Origin: Drosophila persimilis
Lineage: Eukaryota > Arthropoda > Insecta > Diptera > Drosophilidae
DNA length: 64,000 bases
Assembly: GCF_003286085.1 (NCBI RefSeq)
Contig: NW_020825546.1
Coordinates: 1 to 64,000 of the forward strand
Direction of reading: 5' to 3'
How positions within the stretch are numbered: position 1 is the stretch's first letter; each line of letters begins with the position of its first letter. The notes under the pieces are model-generated. The model was not told the DNA's origin and did no database searches. It was given only the letters and a program-made list of their open reading frames with translations. This document shows positions 57,087-64,000 of the stretch, piece by piece. Both the position numbers and the translations under genes were made by a program.

Positions 57087-60000
57087 ATGGAAAGAAATAA
57101 GCAACATATTAAGCCTTTTTGTGGCGAGAAATATTCTATATGGAAATTTAGAATCAGAGCTTTGTTTGCTGAATTAGAGGTGCTCCAAGTAGTCGATAAC
57201 ATAATGCCTAACGAAGTAGATGATAATTGGAAAAAGGCAGAGCGATGTGCGAAGAGCATTTTAATTCAATATTTAGGCGACGCATTTCTAAACTTCGCGG
57301 CAGGCGACATTTCGGCACGTGATATTCTGAAGAATTTAGACGCCATATATGAGCGTAGAAGCCTTGCGTCGCAATTAGCTGCACGTAAACGTTTAATAAC
57401 ACTCAAACTCTCAAGTGAAATGACACTTTCGAGTCATTTTGTTATTTTTGATGAAACAGTGAGTGAGTTGTTAGGGGCGGGCGCTAAAATGGATGAGATG
57501 GACAAAGTGGCACATTTGCTGCAGACTCTACCTTCAACCTATAATGGTGTCATCACGGCAATCGAAACTTTGTCAGATGAAACTCTATCATTAGCGTTTG
57601 TAAAAAATAAATTGTTCGACTACGAGACCAAATTAAGAAATGAAAGTACTGATACAAGTAGTAAAGTCATGAAGGCAGTTGTAAGAAATAATAACAATTT
57701 TAATAATCGTAAAACGTTTGGATCTAGAAACACACGGCAAAAGATATTATTTAAGGGAAAAGCTAGAAGTAATATTAAATGCCATCACTGTGGCAAAGGG
57801 CACATGAAAAAAGACTGTTACCAGTTTATAAGGTTAAATCAAAACAAAGAAAATTATAAACATAATAAACAAGCTCAGCTTGCAGCATCGGGCCACGGGT
57901 TCGCATTTATGATGCGGAAAATGAAAAAGAGTGATCAAATAAATAATGAACTCGGTTTTATACTCGATTCTGGTACAACGGATCATTAGATCAATGATGA
58001 CTCGCTGTAAGCCGATTGCATCGAATTGGAGCAGCCAATTACAATCGCTGTGGCAAAAGAAGGCGAGTTTTTATATGCCACTAAGCGTGGAATTGTGCGG
58101 CTGCACAATAGACACAATATCACACTGGAGGATGTGCTCTACTGCAAGGAGGCAGCAGGAAACCTCATGTCTGTCAAGCGTCTGCAACAGGCAGGGATGT
58201 CAATTAAGTTTGACTGTGGTGGTGTCTCCATATCAAAAAATGGAGTAATTGTTGTTAAACATACAGGTATGTTGGATATACCTGTAGTCAAATTCCAAGC
58301 ATACAGTGTAGATGCTAGGAACAAAAATAATTATCGATTATGGCATGAGAGGTTGGGGCATATAAGCAATGCAAAATTGCTTGAAATAAAGAATAATAAT
58401 TTATTTAATGACAGTAATCTTCTTGTTAATTTAAAAATATCAGATGAAGTTTGTGAGTCATGTTTAAATGGGAAACAGGCTAGGTTGCCATTTAAGCAAT
58501 CTAAAGATAAAAGTTATATAAAACGTCCCTTGTTTGTAATACATTCAGATGTATGTGGCCCCATTAAACCAGTTACACTAGACGATAAAAATTATTTTGT
58601 GATCTTCGTAGATCAATTTACACATTATTGTGTAACCTATTTGTTAAAATATAAATCAGATGTATTCAATGTATTTAAAGATTTTGTAGCAAAGAGCGAG
58701 GCTCATTTTAATTTCAAGATTGTCAATTTGTACATTGACAACGGTAGAGAATACTTGTCGAATGAAATGCGTGAGTTCTGCGTTAATAAAGGAATAAGTT
58801 ATCATTTGACAGTGCCACATACACCTCAGTTGAATGGTGTTTCGGAGCGAATGATAAGAACCATTACAGAGAAAGCTCGTGCTATGGTAAATGGTGCAAA
58901 ATTAGACAAAAGTTTTTGGGGTGAAGCTGTGCTAACTGCAACATATCTAATCAACAGAATTCCAAGCAAAGCACTTGCTGATTGTAAAATGACCCCATAT
59001 GAGCTGTGGCACAATAGAAAGCCCAATTTAAAATTTTTAAGAGTGTTCGGTTCAACCGTGTATGTGCACAACAAAATTAAAAAAGGTAAATTTGATGAAA
59101 AATCATTCAAAGCTATCGTGATAGGGTATGAACAAAATGGACTCAAATTGTGGGATGTCATTAAAGGAAAAGTTATTGTTGCAAGAGATGTTGTCGTAGA
59201 CGAGACTAATATGCTTTATTCTAGAGAAGTAAAATTTGAAACAGATTTCCCGAAAGAGAGTAAGGAAAGAAGTCAACAAGAATTCCTGAATGAGAGTAAG
59301 GAATCTGATCAGCTTAATTTCCCGAATGATAGTACGGAATGTGGAATCCTGAATGATAGTAAGGAATGTGATCAGTTTAATTCCCCGAATGAAAGTACGG
59401 AATGTGAAATCCTGAATGAAAGTAAGGAATGCGAAAAGCTGCATTTTCCTAATGAAAGTAGGAAAAGAAAAACTGATTTCCTGAATGATAGTAAGGAATT
59501 ATATATCCCGAATGAGAGTAAGGATTGTGAAAAAGCTGATCAGCCAGATAATTGTCGTGAAGAAAATAAGGATACTAATATAATTAGTAGAAAAAGTGAG
59601 AGGTTAAAGTCTAAGCCGAAGGTGTCTTATAAAGAACATGATAAAAGCTTTAACAAATTTATATTAAATGCCCATATAATGTTTGATGAAGTTCCAAATT
59701 CTTTTGATGAAATAAATTTTAGGAACGATAAATCTGATTGGGAGGAAGCAATAAATACAGAGTTAAATGCCCATGAAATTAATAACATCTGGACAATTAT
59801 AAAGAAGCCAGAAAACAAAAATATTGTAGACAGTAGATGTGTATTTTCCATTAAATATAATGAACTAGGAGTCCCAATAAAATACAAAGCTAGACTGGTT
59901 GCAAGAGGATTTACTCAAAAGTACCAAGTAGACTATGAAGAAACATTTGCTCCCGTTGCTAGAATTGCCAGTTTTAGGTTCGTACTATCATTGGCAGTCC

Positions 60001-61238
60001 AGTTTAATTTGAAAGTCCATCAGATGGATGTTAAAACAGCTTTCCTCAATGGTACATTAAGTGAGGAGATATATATGCGGCCTCCTCAGGGCGTATTATG
60101 CGGTGCTGGGCGTGTATGCAAACTGAACAAAGCCATTTATGGGCTCAAACAAGCAGCTAGATGCTGGTTTCATGTATTTGAGCAAGCATTGAAAGAATTC
60201 GATTTTGTAAACTCTCCCGTGGATCGTTGCATATATATTCTTGATAGAGGTGACATAAAGAAAAACATATATGTATTATTATATGTTGATGATGTAGTAA
60301 TAGCGACAAGGGATATGGATAGAATGAATAATTTCAAAAATTATTTAAACGAAAGATTTAGAATGACTGACTTAAATGAGATAAAACATTTTATCGGTAT
60401 CAGAGTAGAAATGTTTGAAGACAAAATATATTTGAGTCAAGCTGCATATGTAAAAAGAATTTTAAATAAATTTAACATGGATAGTTGCAATTCAGTCAGT
60501 ACTCCATTACTAAATAAACTAAATTATGAGTTACTTAACTCAGGTGAAGACTGCAATGCTCCATGTCGTAACCTTATTGGCTGTTTAATGTACATAATGC
60601 TGTGTACACGACCAGATTTAACTACCGCTGTAAATATCTTGAGTAGATATAGTAGCAAGAACAATGCTGAGTTATGGCAATGTTTAAAAAGGGTTATTAG
60701 ATATTTAAAGGGAACCATTGATATGAAGCTTATATTTAAAAAGAATACATCATTTGAAAATACATTAGTTGGCTATGTAGACTCCGATTGGGGTAGTAAT
60801 GAGATTGATAGAAAAAGTACAATGGGTTATTTGTTTAAAATGTTCGATTCCAATTTAATTTGTTGGAATACAAAAAGACAGAATTCAGTGGCAGCTTCAT
60901 CAACTGAAGCTGAATATATGGCCCTATTTGAAGCTGTAAGAGAAGCTTTATGGCTAAAGTCTCTTCTAAATACTATTAATCTTAAACTCGACAGACCCAT
61001 TAAAATTTATGAAGACAACCAAGGCTGTATTAGCATTGCAAATAATCCCTCATGTCATAAAAGAGCAAAGCATATTGATATAAAATATCATTTTTCAAGA
61101 GAACAGATAGAAACTAATGAGATTTCTCTTGAGTATATTAATACAGACAACCAACTTGCTGACATCTTCACGAAGCCACTACCTGCTGGAAGATTTGCGG
61201 AACTGCGGAACAAATTAGGACTACTACAAGAAGAATGA
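57087..61238 (+). pseudogene. copia: Copia gag-pol with two in-frame nonsense codons
   Basis: ATG at 57087. Gag runs to about residue 280, with a zinc knuckle CHHCGKGHMKKDC (57780-57818). The protease begins LDSGTTDH and is cut by TAG (57987) and, 21 bases on, TAA (58008). The same frame is then open from 58011 to 61238. Pol holds the integrase zinc region (HERLGH..CESCLNGK), core (HSDVCGPI, DNGREYL, LNGVSERM), a linker of about ten NESKE-type repeats (59250-59530), RT with VKTAFLNG and YVDD (60282-60293), and RNase H with VDSDWG, SSTEAEYMAL and EDNQGC. Everything except the two stops looks intact. Copia normally reads gag-pol as one frame, so the stops should abolish Pol unless suppressed or erroneous. 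Confidence 0.88.
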
Positions 61239-61574
61239 TTCCAATTTAATGAAAACATGAACATGAAGCTTTATTAACGAATTTATTACATTAATTCATA
61301 TTTAATTTTTTTTTTGATTTGAACCAAAAGAACCAATGAATTGTTAAAGTAATTTAATTTTATGTTAATCTAATTTTAAAGTGATCTGATCGGGTTTTTC
61401 TGGGTTTTCCCCGTATCCTTAGAGCAAATGCTAGATCACATAACACTTCCCAGAATGCACACCAACCACATTAGAATAACAATTGAATGTTACCTTTTTG
61501 ATTTAAGGATGAAAACTTTTTTATATTTTTTATTTTTATGATTTTGATAATTAATGTTATTTTTGAGGGGGGCG

Positions 61575-61823
61575 TGTTGGAATACCCCTATTCCCACATT
61601 CAAATAATAACATTAAATAATATTATCGATATGTTAGGTATTATTATTATGAGTTAGTCTGGTCACACTTGAAGTGTCGACGCTCTCTCTTCTTTTGTGA
61701 TCTCAAGTGTGTGGACCGGTGTTGCAGCAAAAAGTAATCAAGAAATACATAAATAATCTTTAAAGAAAAACATAACTTGGTACTTTCTTCCGTTTACTAA
61801 TTGTCATAGCCAGTCTACCAATA
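61575..61823 (+). repeat. Copia-family 3' LTR (249 bp)
   Basis: Starts TGTTGGAATAC after the purine tract and ends CTACCAATA before AAATT. One base differs from the 5' LTR. Confidence 0.95.
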
Positions 61824-62802
61824 AAATTCATTAAAAAATGTCATCTTCAATGAAGAAACGATACTGAGAAAGCATCGTTTAAAATTAATAACTTTTGACC
61901 TACTAAATTTAGTTGATACCATAACCCTCTTAAAAGTAAACATTTTCAATACAAAAATTTTAAATAAAAACGAAATAGAGGACATTTATAAGCATGAAAA
62001 ACATCCTGTTGAACTGTCTGATCTGCTGGACATTGCAACGGTTAAAATAATTCGAAATGCAGATTTAATAATCATTTACATAAAATATCCTCAAATTAAA
62101 GATATTTGCAAGTTTTACCATGCAAGAGCCATCTCACAAAATGATGGAATGTTAGTTATAAGTGAAAAAGTTTGTGAATGTAAGGAGAAATACTATTTAA
62201 TGAATTATTTTAAAAGTGAAACTTTTAACAATTACGCACAAATAAATTTAAAGAATACCTGTTTCACCAATTTACTTAATGGCTTTAAAGCCAACTGCAC
62301 TAAAAAAAAGGGAAAAAAACAAAGAAATAGACATCATTCAGGATGGTGCCATATTAGTTTCAGGCAAAAATATCGTAGACAATACTACTTTGTTAGGATC
62401 GTATCTCCTTATATTCAACAACACAATTGTAATAAATAATATAACCCACATAAATGATAAGGGTAAAATTCTAAGATATATATCGCATCATAGATATAGC
62501 GATTTTGAATTAGTTGATTATATACAATCGAATGATAAGCAATTTTCTTTTGATAATGTTAATATTTTAAATCCCCTTATAACATTAGGTAATACGGCCA
62601 GATCATTAACAACATTATTTTTAATCATTTTGATATTATTAATGTTATTTTACTTCGGCTATAAATTAACCAAATTTGTACTTATTAAATCAATAAGAAT
62701 ACCGTCAGAAGAAATAGTGGAAAGCAACATTCAAATACTGTCAGAAGAAATTAGAGTTCTATCAGAACTTCAAAATGTATCGGGACGAAACATTTAAGAA
62801 TG

Positions 62803-63333
62803 GGGGGAGGTAATTCTATTGAGCTCTTATACGAGTTGTAAACAATCTTTGGCTTTCCAAAACGAAAACAATTTCAATCTTGGGCCTCCGCCTAATTGAT
62901 TTCTAAGATGTACAATCGCAATGGCTCCCGCCACAATCCCAATCTTTGACACTCGCCTAAATGGAAAACCAATGTTTGCCCACACCCGGCTTCTCATAAA
63001 AAATCTCACACCCGGCTTTCTGCAGATCCTGCACTTTAGGCATTTTACAGTTCTCTCTTTGGATGACGAAATCCAATACTCGGGATGGCGAAATCAATTT
63101 AAATGTTTATAGAAAAACTATTCCCGAAAGGGATCAACGATGCAAAGATCAGAAAGCTCAAGTCAGTCTTGATCCAGCAGCGACACCGCAAAGTCTAGCT
63201 AAAAATTAAGATCGCGCAATCCCTTTGCCCGGAATTCCTTTGTGACCCTCTACTTAAATCTATATCAGTGAAGTTCGAAGTAAAATAAAAACTTTTTAAA
63301 AACACAATCCGCTACCGCAGTTATTTAATTTGT
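62803..63333 (+). repeat. Errantivirus 3' LTR (approximate limits)
   Basis: Follows the env stop and a purine tract (GGGGGGAGG, 62803-62811). It contains AATAAA near 63285 and ends near GTTATTTAATT, where copia sequence starts. A part of it (62868-63154) is found inverted at 50336-50621. The exact ends cannot be set since no complete 5' LTR is present. Confidence 0.7.
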
Positions 63334-64000
63334 ATGCAAACTGAACAAAGCCATTTATGGGCTCAAACAAGCAGCTAGATGCTGGTTTCAAGTATTTGAG
63401 CAAGCATTGAAAGAATTCGATTTTGTAAACTCTCCCGTGGATCGTTGCATATATATTCTTGATAGAGGTGACATAAAGAAAAACATATATGTATTATTAT
63501 ATGTTGATGATGTAGTAATAGCGACAAGGGATATGGATAGAATGAATAATTTCAAAAATTATTTAAGCGAAAGATTTAGAATGACTGACTTAAATGAGAT
63601 AAAACATTTTATCGGTATCAGAGTAGAAATGTTTGAAGACAAAATATATTTGAGTCAAGCTGCATATGTAAAAAGAATTTTAAATAAATTTAACATGGAT
63701 AGTTGCAATTCAGTCAGTACTCCATTACTAAATAAACTAAATTATGAGTTACTTAACTCAGGTGAAGACTGCAATGCTCCATGTCGAAACCTTATTGGCT
63801 GTTTAATGTACATAATGCTGTGTACACGACCAGATTTAGCTACCGCTGTAAATATCTTGAGTAGATATAGTAGCAAGAACAATGCTGAGTTATGGCAATG
63901 TTTAAAAAGGGTTATTAGATATTTAAAGGGAACTATTGATATGAAGCTTATATTTAAAAAGAATACATCATTTGAAAATACATTAGTTGGCTATGTAGAC
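63334..64000 (+). pseudogene. copia: Second copia copy, RT/RNase H fragment, continues beyond the window
   Basis: Starts at TGTATGCAAACTG and matches 60113-60780 with five base changes noticed (for example near 63391 and 63569). It includes the YVDD box and VSTPLLNKLNYELL. Its 5' part, about 3.4 kb, is absent: it abuts the errantivirus LTR in the middle of pol. The frame is open up to the window edge. Confidence 0.9.

Larger units (their letters stand above)
56706..61823 (+). mobile_element. Complete copia-family retrotransposon inserted in errantivirus env
   Basis: 5118 bp with 249-bp LTRs, primer site, gag-pol and polypurine tract (GAGGGGGGCG, 61565-61574). A 5-bp target duplication AAATT lies at 56701-56705 and 61824-61828. 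One LTR difference in 249 bp marks a recent insertion. Between pol and the 3' LTR lie about 330 bp of AT-rich non-coding sequence. Confidence 0.95.
56252..62797 (+). pseudogene. Errantivirus env, split by the copia insertion and frameshifted
   Basis: The first part (56252-56705) has an N-terminal hydrophobic signal (ILILTFVILTTS), then RNERGINELGTIWKWIAG, which fits the conserved cleavage and fusion-peptide area of errantivirus Env. The copia element is inserted after codon NL, duplicating AAATT. The second part resumes at 61829 in register with the first and stays open until a run of A near 62303-62316, where the frame changes. It then runs to 62797 with a membrane segment (LTTLFLIILILLMLFYF, about 62610-62660) and a cytoplasmic tail. 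Env mediates membrane fusion in active relatives. Here it is interrupted. Confidence 0.8.

Overview
The window looks like Drosophila repeat-rich chromatin. Evidence: DINE-1/INE-1-type (Helentron-derived) elements with the usual core and a (GTCY)n tract, a copia-family element primed by an initiator-tRNA-like site, several BEL/Pao elements, an errantivirus and a Helentron Rep gene. The form of the DINE elements suggests the obscura group (D. pseudoobscura/D. miranda and relatives), perhaps a Y, neo-Y or pericentromeric region; that placement is inference. Almost everything is transposon-derived. The only intact-looking host genes are two copies of a RING/zinc-finger gene of the CYHR1 (ZTRAF1) type.

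Layout. 1-17.5 kb: a repeated, rearranged BEL/Pao retrotransposon. Plus-strand 3' pol segments (RNase H and integrase, no reverse transcriptase palm) alternate with minus-strand gag-protease segments, three pol and four gag segments, ending in a minus-strand LTR. All three integrases share a deletion that removes the catalytic Glu. 17.5-21 kb: minus-strand Helentron Rep gene with one stop and a lost C-terminal half, then an AT-rich tract. 21-24.3 kb: unassigned DNA and two DINE elements set tip to tail. 24.3-33.0 kb and 43.6-50.3 kb: two direct copies of a segmental duplication holding the CYHR1-like gene, a small secreted-peptide pseudogene, and a 1.08-kb segment plus DINE that is doubled in the first copy. 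31.9-38.8 kb: fragments of a Ty3/gypsy integrase, a proteasome alpha-like fragment, a minus-strand env-bearing BEL element (roo-like) and the 5' part of another BEL element on the plus strand. 39.9-42.0 kb: GC-rich satellite with a 111-bp unit. 51.1-63.3 kb: env-containing errantivirus (gag, pol, env, 3' LTR) whose env is split by a young complete copia element (56706-61823). 63.3-64 kb: a second, truncated copia copy.

How it fits together: the autonomous parts (gag, pol, env, Rep) are nearly all broken, many by lesions shared between copies, so much of the growth came from duplication of already dead sequence. The clearest young event is the copia insertion (1 mismatch between 249-bp LTRs, 5-bp target duplication). 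Two DINE insertions can be checked against empty paralogous sites in the window, and both entered between two T bases without target duplication. I found no tRNA, rRNA or CRISPR and no convincing new cellular system. The most notable items are the inverted BEL array, the segmental duplication with its host gene, and the satellite.
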